Shown in pieces: positions 29,701 through 39,200 of a stretch of 64,000 nt of DNA. The stretch lies in contig NZ_JACHJQ010000002.1 of assembly GCF_014203735.1 (NCBI RefSeq), positions 1,177,224-1,241,223 of the forward strand, written 5' to 3'. The translations under genes and the position numbers were made by a program. Every line of letters begins with the position of its first letter. Position 1 is the first letter of the stretch. Source of the stretch: Actinophytocola algeriensis (GTDB lineage: Bacteria; Actinomycetota; Actinomycetes; Mycobacteriales; Pseudonocardiaceae). The notes below the pieces were generated by a model, which searched no databases, had not been told where the DNA came from, and saw nothing but the letters and a program-made list of their open reading frames with translations.

Positions 29701-29955
29701 GAAGTCGGTCGCCCACAGCCCGCGCTGCGCCATCGTCAACGGTCCGCGCCGCGCGGCGCCGTCCCGCGCCGGTGGCCACGTCAGGTTCCGGCGCCTCGTC
29801 AGGAAGGAGACGAGCTCGGCGCGGTGGCTCTTCATCTCGGCGAGGAGGTCCGGCGGCGGCGCCGTGCCCGCGCCGCGGTAGTGGATCCGGTCACCGGTCA
29901 GCGTGACGGTGACGCCCGCGTCCTCCAGGCGCTCCAACAGGTCCCGCGCGTTCAC
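23701..29955 (-). CDS. NRPS, TubC-C-A-T-C-T-C (third protein of the line)
   Basis: 2084 residues. A TubC docking domain (about 1-50, RDLLERLEDAGVTVTLTGDR) is followed by C1 (HHVLADG, about 197), A (TSGSTG, about 642), T1 (LGGDSMRAI, about 1036), C2 (HHAILDGW, about 1242), T2 (AGGDSLAAM, about 1588) and C3 (HHLVCDGW, about 1775). The second module has no A domain. By eye the A pocket is D-V-Y-S-L-A-L-V-H-K; substrate not assigned. It ends with an intact C domain and no thioesterase, so C3 either releases the chain onto a free or carrier-bound amine or joins to the standalone A-T or T protein. No epimerisation or methylation domain. The TubC domain marks an entry point from another protein, presumably the 29952-33212 NRPS. 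Confidence 0.92.
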   Translation of the reverse strand: MNARDLLERLEDAGVTVTLTGDRIHYRGAGTAPPPDLLAEMKSHRAELVSFLTRRRNLTWPPARDGAARRGPLTMAQRGLWATDFFAEDGTYNLGGALRLRGPLDDAALDGALTDLHRRHPSLRTVFTAGQGESRQHVLPAVPDRLTRRELPGLDACLRECARLADRKLPLDGMPPVAMTLFRTGPDDHVFFVVLHHVLADGVSVAVLLDDLARCYDTRLDGGRAAPPAHDLDMVDYARWEDDQLRYADLGAARRYWRDRLRGAAFGALPLPPPGPDDDERGGAVTATVDEATTAAVRAFAAGTRSSAFLVVTAAIGVALSRLTGRDDLVLGMPVARRDREGLAGLVGLLLDTVPVRLDVTGGATFAELVTRTRTAVLGAVAHPYVPAAGDPAERARFSVVVADAGTALPAPAFRGLDVTELRVPHAGAKFDLNVLVRDDGGILAVDVEFDRRATGAQSVTALLDLVRAILTAGTAPGARPVHELAAAPAAVAAEGAVGVAADRVPRADESVGRRFAAVAAARAGATAVSCAGTELSYEDLAARVGLLATGLRDRGIGLGDTVAVALPRGTDLVVAIVGVMAAGAACVVLDDSWPPARVDAVLADSGARLTITEDNLAGLVGADVGPVAPVPGHATAYVIYTSGSTGRPKGVHVTHHNLLSLLDATAGPFGFGHDDTWSLFHACSFDVSMYELFCCLLHGGRLVVVPEWTRREPDAFAALLARERVTVLSQTPSALAVMLPAIAARDGAADHLRYLLFAGEKLDRHLADQWYAAVGGPARLVNLYGTTETTVHASWRWLRPDETDTAESAIGGPLPGTALHVVDPAGAPVLDRCVGELWVGGPQVSTGYVGRPRETATRFVPDPFGAAPGARVYRTGDLARRTGTGLSYLGRRDAQVQVNGFRVELSEIEEALTAQPGVAAAAAAAQRDGSGSGIVAVVVPGEGATLSTADLVRGVRTVLPRYMVPRAVAVVDALPLTNNGKLDRAAVTATSAPDGHAPAVAPRDAREGLLAELFREVLAASSAVSADADFFDLGGDSMRAIRLVGLARERGLWLTVRDVYAAPVLSALATRAVLGEEDVTGSRAPFSLLPAELARTFPADVEDAYPMTAMQSGMIYHQELAPASRVYHIVLSYRVRGPMDPDAFRAAAQAVTDAHPVLRTSFDLAHPNGPTQRVHTGVEAVVDFEELDHLAPADQESRIRQVAAAETAHDFDLERAPLHRLVVLTLSADEYQLIFTHHHAILDGWSVNVFFEDLHTHYLELRAGGTGAVPRPRTRFADYVAAEQRALADPADREFWRARTASPARLVAPDRPQAPAMRQLSVELPGRIDGLRAVATRLDVPLKALLLAAHVRVISWLTGTDEVTTSLVYACRPEARDSERLLGLFLNQLPLRVDLTDQTWADLARQVYGDELAMMGHRWYPNAAIQRDFGTRPMFDSSFNFTDYHTTREMLRDGDVALVDSDELESTHYAFGSNYTVDLRTGELRVILEYDENALTPSTVALAAEAHRRVLTAFDQDANTPYRATALPGVADVTRPAEPALATRDVAQPHGHTAPGGALEQAVHDVWAEVLGADDYDVHTDFFAAGGDSLAAMQVVSRLRARHGALSMGAFIEAGTIAAVAAAINPSRGAGRSTVDTTGERRYPLSRAQSQMWLVANHLPGVALFGMPGALRIDGPLDLGVLATTFAALIRRHEALRTRVETTGDGPVQVVEPRATLDLATVDVSGETDPAARCEALMAAAVREPIPLDTAPLMRATVYRLGAELHVLYLNIHHLVCDGWSLTLLLTEAAATYRVRAAGGKPDVRPALGNGQLAQARAEWARGVEGQRELAHWVERLSPPWPTLDAPPGSRFVRAQGTTLLARLRSASCGRVLGAADTAALRAAARGRGLTEFTVVLSAFAATLRAWSGQDDVRIATQLANRATPGAEDVVGLVANTVVLRLRVGADDDPVAVTEQARAVGVDALAHQEIPFEDVLAELEARHPGDRGAPVFEVMLVVQEETRQVDVGEGLRFSPHRADRDVLGAPVAATTCDLVLGVTPVDGELALTLLYKPATVTRELAVALLDDVAAALVATTRALGENS

Positions 29956-32900
29956 AGTTCCCCCTCGTACCCGGCGAGCACGGCGGGCGCGCCGACGTCC
30001 GCCCGTCCCCGGTCGACGGCCGCGGCGATCTCAGCGACGGTGCCCAGCTCGAAGAGCGCCTCGAGCTCCAGCGGGAACCCGGTCCGCACCGAGATCTCGT
30101 GCGTCACCTGGACCGCCAGCAGCGAGTGCCCGCCGATCTCGAAGAAGTTGTCCTCGACGTCGACGGAGTCGCGGCCGAGCAGCTCGCACCACACGTCGGC
30201 GACCACCTGCTCGGTCGGTGTGCGGACCGCACCCGGCGCCGCGACCCCGGCACCGGGTGCGGCGGCTCCGGTCCGCAGCACGTGCGCGACGGCGGCCAGC
30301 CAGCGCGCCGCCGTGCTCTCGTCGAGGATCTCCGGCCGGTACAGCAGTTCCAGGCGCAGACGATCGTGCTCGCCGGACACGTCGAGCATGAGGTCGAGGT
30401 CGGTCACCGGTTCGCCGTGGTCGCTCGGCACCACCTCGATGTCGGGCAGCGACGTGCCGGTCCGCCAGGCACTCTGGTGGGTCACCTTCACCTGGAACAG
30501 CGGGAACCTGCCCGCCCTGCGGGGTGGCGCGACCGCGGCGACGATCTTGTGGAACGGCAGCCGGTCGTGCTCGTAGGCGCCGAGGCAGCGCGTGCGCGCC
30601 AGGTCCAGCAGTTCGCCGAAGGTCCGCCCGCCACCGGCGAGCCGGACCGGCAGCTGGTTGACGAACGTGCCGACCAGTTCCTCGCTGCCCGGCCAGGACC
30701 GGTTCACCGAGTCGATCCCGACGACCACGTCGTCGGTGCCGGTGAGGTCCCGGAGCACGGCGTGGAAGGCGGCCACGACCGCCATGAACGGTGTGGCGTC
30801 CGCCGCGCGTGCGGTCGCCACCACGGTGCTCGTCTCCCGCGCGGACAGCTCGGTCACGACGTGGCGCGCGGTGAAGTCGCCGACCACGGGTCGCGGGCGG
30901 TCGACCGGCAGGTCGATCGCCGGTGGCGCGCCCGCGAGCCGACCGGTCCAGTACCGCTCGTGCTCGACCGCCTCTGCGCCCGCCAGCCACCGCCGTTCCT
31001 CGGCGATGTACTGGCCGAACGTCGCGGCGGGCGGGGACACCGCGGTGTCGCCGTCGAGCCACCGCTGGTAGTGCTCGGCGATCTCCCGGCCGAGGATCGC
31101 CAGCGACCAGCCGTCGGCGACGAGGTGGTGGAGCACGAGGGTCAGGACGTGGTGGTCGTCGGCGACCCGCCGCAGGTGGGCGGTCATGAGCGGCGGTCTC
31201 GGGGTGGCCGCGGACAGCCCGTGGTCCGGCACGCCGTCCTCGGACAGCCGCACCGTCGCCTCGGGCCACACCGCACCTGCCGGCACCCCGCCCTCCTGTG
31301 TGAACACCGTGCGCAGCGGCTCGTGCCGGGCGACCACGGCGTCGAGTGCGTGCCGCAGCGCGTCCCGGTCGAGCAGACCCGTCAGCGCCAGTTCGACGTG
31401 GATCAGCTGGGCGCCCTTACCCGGTTGCAGCTGCTCGAGGAACCAGAGCCGTTCCTGGCCGGAGGACAGCGCGCCGGGCACCGGCGGCGCCGCGGCGGCG
31501 TCCGGCGCGGCGCGGGCCGCGGTCAGCGCCGCGGCCAGCCCGCGCGGGGTGGGGTCGGCGAGGAAAGCCCGCAACGACAGGGTGTCCGCGGCGAACCGGG
31601 TGCGGGCGGCGGCGACGAGGGTCATCGCCACGAGCGAGTCACCGCCCGCCGCGAAGAAGTTCTCGTCGGCCGCCACCGACGGCACGTCGAGCACCTCGGC
31701 CACCAGTGCGCGCACCGCGTCCGGTTCTGGCACGCCGAGCAGCGCGCGGTGGTCGGCCTTGCCCGCCACGTTCGTGGGGATCTCGTCGACGACGGTCACG
31801 CGGTGCGGCACGAGGTAGCCGGGTGCCGAGGCGCGGACGTGCGCCAGCACCCGGTCCGCCTCCGTCCCGCCGCGCACGGTGACGAACGCGTGCAGGCGGC
31901 CCGCCGACAGCACGCAGGCGGCCGCGGTCACGTCCGGTACCCGCAGCAGCCCCGCCTCGACGTCACCCAGCTCGACGCGGTGCCCGCGCACCTTGACCTG
32001 GCGGTCGCGGCGGCCGTGGTAGTCGAGCGCACCGTCGGCGCCCCGGGTGCCGAGGTCGCCGGTGCGGTAGAGGCGTGCCCCCGCCGCACCCGTCAGGTGG
32101 TCCGGCACGAACGCCAGCGCGGTGGCGACCGGGTCGGCCACGTACCCTCGCCCCACGCCGCGACCGCCGACGTACAGCTCCCCGGCCGTCCCGTCCTGGC
32201 ACTCGCCGCCGTGCTCGTCGACCACGTACAGGCGGGTGTTCAGCACCTCCCTGCCGATCGGCGGCCAGTCCCGCCCCGCGCACTCCTGCGCGGAGACGAG
32301 GTGGTGGGTCACGTCGTCCGAGCACTCCGTGGGGCCGTAGGCGTTGACCACACCGACGTCGGGGCAGCAGTCGTACCAGCGGCGTACCAGCGGCGCGGGC
32401 AGCGCCTCCCCGGTCGCGACGAGGAACCGCAGCGACCGCAGTGCGGCGCGCATGCCGGGGTCGGCCGCGAGCTGCTCGACGACGACGGCGAGGAACGACG
32501 GCACGATCTCCAGCACCGTGACGCCGTGACGCCGCACCCACGCCGCCAGCTCGGCGGGCTCCGCGAGGTTCTCCGGTGCGGCGACCGCGACGGCCGCACC
32601 GACCGTCAGCCCCGTCAGCGCCTGCCACACCGAGATGTCGAACGACAGCGGGGCGGTGAAGCCGACCACGTCGTCCCGGCGCAGCGCCAGGTCGGCCACC
32701 TTGGCCGCGGTGTGGTTGGCCATCCCCGCGTCGACGACCATCGCGCCCTTGGGCACCCCGGTCGACCCGGACGTGAAGATGACGTAGGCGAGTCCTTCCG
32801 GATGGCGCTCGACCGGGGCCGCCACCGCCGCGCCCGCCGCGGTCACGACCGGCGCAGGCGCGAACTCCTTCGCCCGCGCCTCGTGCTCCGGTTCCGCGAG

Positions 32901-33212
32901 GACCACCCGGACCCGCGCCGCGCCGCACATCCGCCGGGCACGGTCGACCGGGGTGTCCGGGGCGACGGGCACGAACGCCGCGCCGGTGCGCAGGACGCCG
33001 AGCACCATCGCCACGTACCGGGGCCCCCGGTCGGCGACGACCGCGACGACGTCCTCCGGTCCCGCGCCGTGCCGCCGCAGCGCGGTGGCGAAGGCGCCTG
33101 CCTCCCGGTCGAGCTCCGCATAGGTGCGATGCGTCCCGTCGCCCACCACAGCCGTCGCGTGTGGACGGTCGGCGACGTGGGCCGCGAAGGCGGTGGGGAT
33201 ATCGCGTGGCAT
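29952..33212 (-). CDS. NRPS, A-T-C-T (second protein of the line)
   Basis: 1086 residues: A (TSGSTG at about 147), T1 (AGGDSLVAM, about 524), C (HHLVADGW, about 697), T2 (IGGHSLLAV, about 1028). It has no N-terminal C domain; the previous NRPS ends with one, so the first module is split between proteins. The second module is C-T with no A domain and must be loaded in trans. Pocket residues read by eye: D-I-W-E-V-T-A-D-D-K. This differs at one position from the A domain of the first NRPS (D-I-W-E-L-T-A-D-D-K), so both probably take the same amino acid. Three acidic residues in the pocket suit a basic side chain. ATG 33210-33212, 2 nt after the previous stop. Confidence 0.92.
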   Translation of the reverse strand: MPRDIPTAFAAHVADRPHATAVVGDGTHRTYAELDREAGAFATALRRHGAGPEDVVAVVADRGPRYVAMVLGVLRTGAAFVPVAPDTPVDRARRMCGAARVRVVLAEPEHEARAKEFAPAPVVTAAGAAVAAPVERHPEGLAYVIFTSGSTGVPKGAMVVDAGMANHTAAKVADLALRRDDVVGFTAPLSFDISVWQALTGLTVGAAVAVAAPENLAEPAELAAWVRRHGVTVLEIVPSFLAVVVEQLAADPGMRAALRSLRFLVATGEALPAPLVRRWYDCCPDVGVVNAYGPTECSDDVTHHLVSAQECAGRDWPPIGREVLNTRLYVVDEHGGECQDGTAGELYVGGRGVGRGYVADPVATALAFVPDHLTGAAGARLYRTGDLGTRGADGALDYHGRRDRQVKVRGHRVELGDVEAGLLRVPDVTAAACVLSAGRLHAFVTVRGGTEADRVLAHVRASAPGYLVPHRVTVVDEIPTNVAGKADHRALLGVPEPDAVRALVAEVLDVPSVAADENFFAAGGDSLVAMTLVAAARTRFAADTLSLRAFLADPTPRGLAAALTAARAAPDAAAAPPVPGALSSGQERLWFLEQLQPGKGAQLIHVELALTGLLDRDALRHALDAVVARHEPLRTVFTQEGGVPAGAVWPEATVRLSEDGVPDHGLSAATPRPPLMTAHLRRVADDHHVLTLVLHHLVADGWSLAILGREIAEHYQRWLDGDTAVSPPAATFGQYIAEERRWLAGAEAVEHERYWTGRLAGAPPAIDLPVDRPRPVVGDFTARHVVTELSARETSTVVATARAADATPFMAVVAAFHAVLRDLTGTDDVVVGIDSVNRSWPGSEELVGTFVNQLPVRLAGGGRTFGELLDLARTRCLGAYEHDRLPFHKIVAAVAPPRRAGRFPLFQVKVTHQSAWRTGTSLPDIEVVPSDHGEPVTDLDLMLDVSGEHDRLRLELLYRPEILDESTAARWLAAVAHVLRTGAAAPGAGVAAPGAVRTPTEQVVADVWCELLGRDSVDVEDNFFEIGGHSLLAVQVTHEISVRTGFPLELEALFELGTVAEIAAAVDRGRADVGAPAVLAGYEGEL

Positions 33213-33214
33213 CG

Positions 33215-36200
33215 TCAGCTCCTCCCGGCGAGTTCGGCGACCGTGCGGTCCGCGTCCGCGACGAGGACGCGCAGCGCGGCGTGCACGCGGGCGGCGAGGT
33301 CCTCGACTCCCGTGTGGCCGTACCGGTCGGTCGCGTACCGGTAGGACACGCGGTAGCCGAGGTCGCGCGCCTCGATGTCGACCAGGAGCGGGTAGGGCGC
33401 GGCCGCGGTGTCCACGTCGGTCAGTTCGGTGGTCAGCCCGTCGAACTCGACCGGGACGTCACCGGGCTGCATGACCACCATGACGTCGAACGGTTCGGAC
33501 GCGGACGGCAGCAGCGGCACCAGGTCCTGGAACGGGAGACCGGCGGACCGGTAGGCGCGCAACGCACCGGTTCGTGCCCGTGCCACCGCCTCGGCGCCGG
33601 TGTCGCCCGCCGACAACTCGACCGCGAGCATCGACACGTTCAGCAGCGGCCCGACCACGTTCGTCCACTCCGGACGGTCCCGTTGGGCGATGAGCGTGCC
33701 GAGGAGCACGGTCTCCCGGGCCGGGCCTCCGCTGTGCACGAGCGCGGACAGGGCGGTCACGAACACGAGGTAGGGCGTCGTGCCGGTGCGGCCCGCGAGG
33801 TCGCGGATGCCTGCCGCGAGGTCGTCGTCGATCCAGCGCGTGTGCCTGCCCGCACCGGGTGCGCCGGGCGCCGAGGGCAGCGGCGAGCGGATCACCGTGC
33901 CGTCCCCGACGCCGCGCCACAGCCGCGCCATGGCGTCGCGGTCCTGACCGTCGCGGGCGGCCCGCTCGTCGCGGCAGTACTCCGCGAACCCGTACCCGTC
34001 GCGGGGTGGCGGTGCGGTGTCACCGGCCAGGCGCCGGTTGTAGGCCTGCGCCAGGTCGGTGAGGAACACCGACAGGGACCAACCGTCGCAGACGAGGTGG
34101 TCGATCGTGACGAACAGTGCCCAGTCCTTCTGGCCGAGGCGGGCGAGCAGCGCGCGCACCGGCAGGTCGTGGCGGAGGTCGGTGACCTTGCCCGCTTCCT
34201 GCGCGACCAGCCGGTCGAACACCTCGTCGCCGAACTCGGCCACCGCGCCACGCAGGTCGAGCCGGTGCAGCGTGAAGTCCGTGGCGGGGCGCGGGGTCCA
34301 GGTCAGTGTGCCGTCCTCGGTGGCGAACCGCGCGAGCAGCACCGGGTGCCGCGCGAGCACCTCGTGGAGCGCGGCGTCCAGCGCGTCGTCGTCCAGCACC
34401 CCGCGCATGCGCAGCACGCCGGGCATGTTGTAGGCGGGCCGGTCCGGGTCCAGCTCGCGCAGGTACCAGAACCGTTGCTGCGCCGTGCTCGCGGGCACCG
34501 GCGTGTCCGAGGGCACCGGCGTGTCCGAGGGCACCGGCCGCGGCGTCGCCGGGTCGGCGCGGTGCACGGCCGCCACGAAGTCGCCGAGGCTCGGGTGGGC
34601 GAACACCGCGTCGACCCCGAGCGCGACGCCCACGGTCTGCTCGACGCGGTCGATCATCGTCAGCGCCAGCAGCGAGTGCCCGCCGAGCTGGAAGAAGCTC
34701 TCCTGCCCGCCGATCGTGTCGCGGCCGAGCAGGTCGGCCCAGATCCGCCGGACCGCGGCCCCGACCGGGTCGTCGTGGTCCTCCGCCACCGGCCGGTCCG
34801 CGGCCTCCGGTGCCGGGTAGTCCAGTGCCGCGTGGTCGACCTTGCCGTTCTTCGACCGCGGCAGCGCGCCGAGCGACACGAGCACGGTGGGAATCATGTG
34901 CCGGGGCAACAGGTCCGCGAGCGCGGTCCGGAGCCGCTCGTCCTCGGCCACGCCGAGCAGCCGCGCCGTGCCGTCCTCGCCGCCGCCGGTGGCGACGTAG
35001 CCGACGAGAGAGGCACCCGCCGGTCCGCCGTGGACCTTCACCGCGGCCTCCGGCGCACGGGCGCACTCGCGCAGCGCGGCCTCGACCTCGCCCGCCTCGA
35101 TCCGCTGGCCCCTGATCTTGATCTGCCGGTCGGCGCGGCCGAGGAACTCCACGTCACCGTGCGGATCGACGCGTCCCAGGTCGCCCGTGCGGTAGAGCCT
35201 TCCTCCCGGTGCCGCCGACCACGGGTCCGGGACGAACATCTCCGCCGTGCGCCGGGGGTTGCCCCGGTAGCCGCGGCCCACCGCACCGCCACCCACGTGC
35301 AGGATCCCTACGACGCCGGGCGGCACCGGCCGCAGCCGGTCGTCCAGCACCAGCACGGAGGTGTTCGCGAGCGGGCGGCCGACCGACGTCGTGCACGGCC
35401 CGTCCGGGCCGTGGGCGCACAGGCCCGCCGTGACGTCGTCGGTGCACTCAGCGGGGCCGTACGCGTTGTGGACCGGGATGTCCGGCAGCTCACGGACCCA
35501 CCTGCGCAGCACGTCGCCGGTGAGCGCCTCACCGGTGGACAGCATGACGCGCAGGTCGCCCGGTGTGGCCGCGAGCCCGGCGTCGAGCAGTGCCACGATG
35601 TTCGACGGCACGAGCTCCAGCATCGTCACGCCACCGTCCACAACAGACCTCAGCAGGCCGGCGGGTGACTGCGACACGGGCTCCGGGACGATCCGGACCC
35701 GGCCGCCGAGCATCAGCGGGGTCAGCAGCTGCCACACGGAGATGTCGAACGACACGGGCGCGGTCTGCGCGACGCAGTCGTCCGCGGCGAGCCCGAAGTG
35801 CTCGGCCAGCTGCCACATGTGGTTGGTGACACCGAAGTTGGTCGACACTGCCGCCTTCGGCACGCCCGTCGACCCGGAGGTGTGGATGATCGTCGACGCG
35901 CCGTGCTCGGCGCACAGCCGCGGCGGCCGCGTGGTGCTGCTGCCCGCGGCCAGGGTCGCGAGGTCCAACGCGGCCGGGCGGTCGCCGAGCGCGCCGGACA
36001 GCAGCGCCAGCCCGCTCCCGTCCGCGATCGCGGCGGCGGGCTCGACCGCGGCCACCATGGCGGCCGCCCGCCGCGGGGCCTCACGTGGGCTGACGGGGAC
36101 GTAGCACCCGTCGGCCTTGTGGATGCCGACGAGCGCGACCAGGTAGTCGGCCGACCGGGCCGCGCACACGACGACGTTGCCGTCGACGCCCACTCCCCCG

Positions 36201-39200
36201 GCACGCAGCCGGTGCGCCACGTGGTTCGCGCGGGCGTCCAGTTCGGCGTAGGTCAGCCGCACCTCGCCGTCGTCCACGGCCACCGCGTGCGGGGTCAGGT
36301 CCGCCATGCGTTCGAACGAGTCCAGGTAGTTCCCGGGGCGTTCGACGTCCGGGCCCGTGCCCGCCGCCACCACGACCGCCGCTTCGGCGGGGGTCAGGAG
36401 CGGGAACGCGCCCACCTCGGTGTCCGGCCGCGCGGCGAGTGCGGCCAGCAGGGTCAGGTAGGTCGTGGCGACCTGACCGGCCTGCGCACCGGACACGACG
36501 TCCCGGTCGTACTGGAGCTGGAAGTCGAGCCTGCCGGGCCGGACCGCGGCGTTGAGGCCGAGGTCGGACTGCGTCGTGTGGTCCGAAACGGGGTAGCCGT
36601 GCAGCACCGCTGGTCCACACGCGATACTCGCGTCCGGGTCGCCCACGACCACCGCGGCGACGTCCGCGCCGCCGGGCAAGGCCGTGGTGTAGCAGGAGAA
36701 CATCGCCTGGAACACCGTGCCGGTGACGGCGTCCCGGTCGGGGTTCACGAGCCGCGTGATGTCGGACAGCGGCAGCTGCTGGTGATCCAGGGCGTCGAGG
36801 ACGTTCGCCTGCGTCGTGTGCGCGAACTCGGGGAACGGCACCTCTTCCGCGTAAGTGGACCGGATCGGCAGGACGTTGACGAGGTACCCGATCCACGACT
36901 CCAGCGCCAGGTCCGCGCGGCCGTCCGCCGGCACGCCGACGACCAGGTCGGGTTGACCGGTGAGCCGGTGCAGCACCACCTGGTAGGCCGTCAGGAGGAC
37001 GTTGTGCAGGGTGAGCCCGGCCGCGCGGGCGAACCGGGCGAGCCCGTTCGCCACCTCGGCACCGGCGGTGAACGCCAGCGCCTCGCCGGTGCCCGGCGTC
37101 GCGTCCTGGTGCACGGGCAGCGTGAGCGCGGGCAGCTCACCCGCGAGCCGGTCCCGCCAGTACGCGGCCAGTTCCTCCCCGCGCTCGGCGAGCGCGGCCC
37201 GTTCGAGCGCCGCGGGCGAGACCGCGGCCGGGGCAGGCACGGGGACGCCCGCGTACTCGGCCACCATCTCCGCGATCAGCACCCCGAACGACGCGACGTC
37301 GCACACGATGTGGTGCAGCGACAGGACGAGCAGCCAGTCAGTCCCCCGCCGCAGCAGGGCGGCGCGCACGAGGCGGTCGGCGGCGAGGTCGAACGGCGTG
37401 GTCGCGAACGTCCGGTACCACTCCGCCTCCGCCGCCTCGTCCCACGTGCGCGCGTCGACGACCGGGACCGGGACGTCGGCGTCGGCACACACCTCGGCAC
37501 GCGGTACGCCGCCCGCACCGCGCACGGCGAGGCGCAGGCTCGGGTGCCGCCGCACGACGGCGGCGAGCGCGGCCGACACCGCGTCGGCGGACACCTCGCC
37601 GGTCAGCCGGAACGCCCGCGTGACGTTGTAGTCGCCGCCCGAGGGCAGTGCCCGGTGCAGGAACCAGAGCGCGCGCTGGGCCGCGTTCAGCTCGTAGTCG
37701 CCGATGTCCGGTGTGGACGGTGTCGGCGACCCCGCCGGTGCGGCGAGCGCGGTGTGCACCAGCTCCGCGATCGACCCGGCCCGCAGCGCCGTGCCGGGAC
37801 GCAGCCGTACGCCGAGTGCGGTCTCCAGCTCGCGCCCGATCCGCGCCGCGGTCAGCGAGTCGGCGCCGAGAGCGGGCAGGGAGTCGGCACCGCCTGGGCG
37901 TTCCGGCAGCCCGAGCACCTCGCGCAGGTGGTCGCGCAGAACGTCGGTCACGACGTCGGCACCGGCGCCCGCGGGCAGGCGGTCCGCGAGCGGGGGCGCC
38001 AGGTCCGGTGCGTCGACCGTGCTGACGTGCAGTGCGGGCAGGCCGTCCTCGACGAACCGGGCGCGCGCGGCGTGCCGCCGCACCTTGCCGCTCGACGTCT
38101 TCTCCACCGTGCGCGGCGGGACCAGCACGACGGTGCGGGCGGTGACGCCGTGGCCGATGGTGAGCGCGGCCCTGATGCGCGCTGCGATCCGCGGGTGACG
38201 TTCCGGTGGCGTGCCCGGCCTGATCTCCTGGCACACGACGACGGCCTCGTCCCCGTCGTGCGGGATGCCGAACACGGCGCCACACCCCGGCCGGATGTCC
38301 TCGTGGCAGCGGGAGATGTCGTCCTCGAGGTCCTCCGGGTGCACGTTCCGGCCGCGGTACACGATGAGGTCCTTGCGCCGGCCCGCGACGAACAGCGCCC
38401 CGTCGTGGACGAACCCGAGGTCGCCGGTCGCCAGGAACGGTCCCGCGGGTTCGTCGGGCACCGTCACGCCGAACGTGTCGGCCTGACCGCCCCAGTACCC
38501 GGAACCGTTGCCAGGACCGGCCACGACGATCTCGCCGAGTCGCCCGTCCGGCAGGGGACCCGCCGTCTCCGGCCCGACGACCCGCACGGTGGCGTGGTCG
38601 GGCAGCCGGTAGGCGACCAGTTCGCGACCGTCCCCCTCCGTCGCCACCGCGCGGCCCGCCGCGAGGGCCTCGGTGTCGAAGGTGGTGCTGCTGCTCGGTG
38701 CAGGCGCCGTCGCCACCAGCAGCGTGGCCTCGGCGAGCCCGTAGCACGGGGTGTGGGCGCCGGCACGGAAACCGGTCTCGCGGAAGGCCGCGCTGAACGA
38801 CCGCATCGTGTGCCCGAACACCGGTGCCGCGCCGTTGAACGCGACGCGCCAGCTCGACAGGTCCAGACGCGCCTTCTCCTCGTCGGTGACCTTGCGGGTG
38901 CACAGGTCGTAGGCGAAGTTCGGGCCGCCGCTGATGTCCGCGCGTTCCTCGGCGATCGCCTCCAGCCAGGAGGCGGGCCGGTGCACGAACGACAGCGGGT
39001 CCAGGAGCACGCCCCGCCCGCCGGTGTACAGCGGTTGCAGCAGCCCGCCGATCAGACCCATGTCGTGGTGCAGCGGCAACCAGCTCACGATCGTCGAGTC
39101 CGGGGTGACGCCGAACGAGTCGCGGATCGCGGCCTCGTTGGCCATCAGCGCGCCGTGGGAGACCCGCACGCCCCGCGGTGTGCTCGTCGACCCCGAGGTG

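Noticed and set aside
26965-30576. Plus-strand open frame of 1203 codons across the NRPS genes
   Set aside because: It is antisense to a well-supported NRPS, its product is Arg/His/Gly-rich with no domain, and such long antisense frames are expected at this GC content. The same applies to 35798-39862, 21806-24577 and 14676-16928 on the plus strand.
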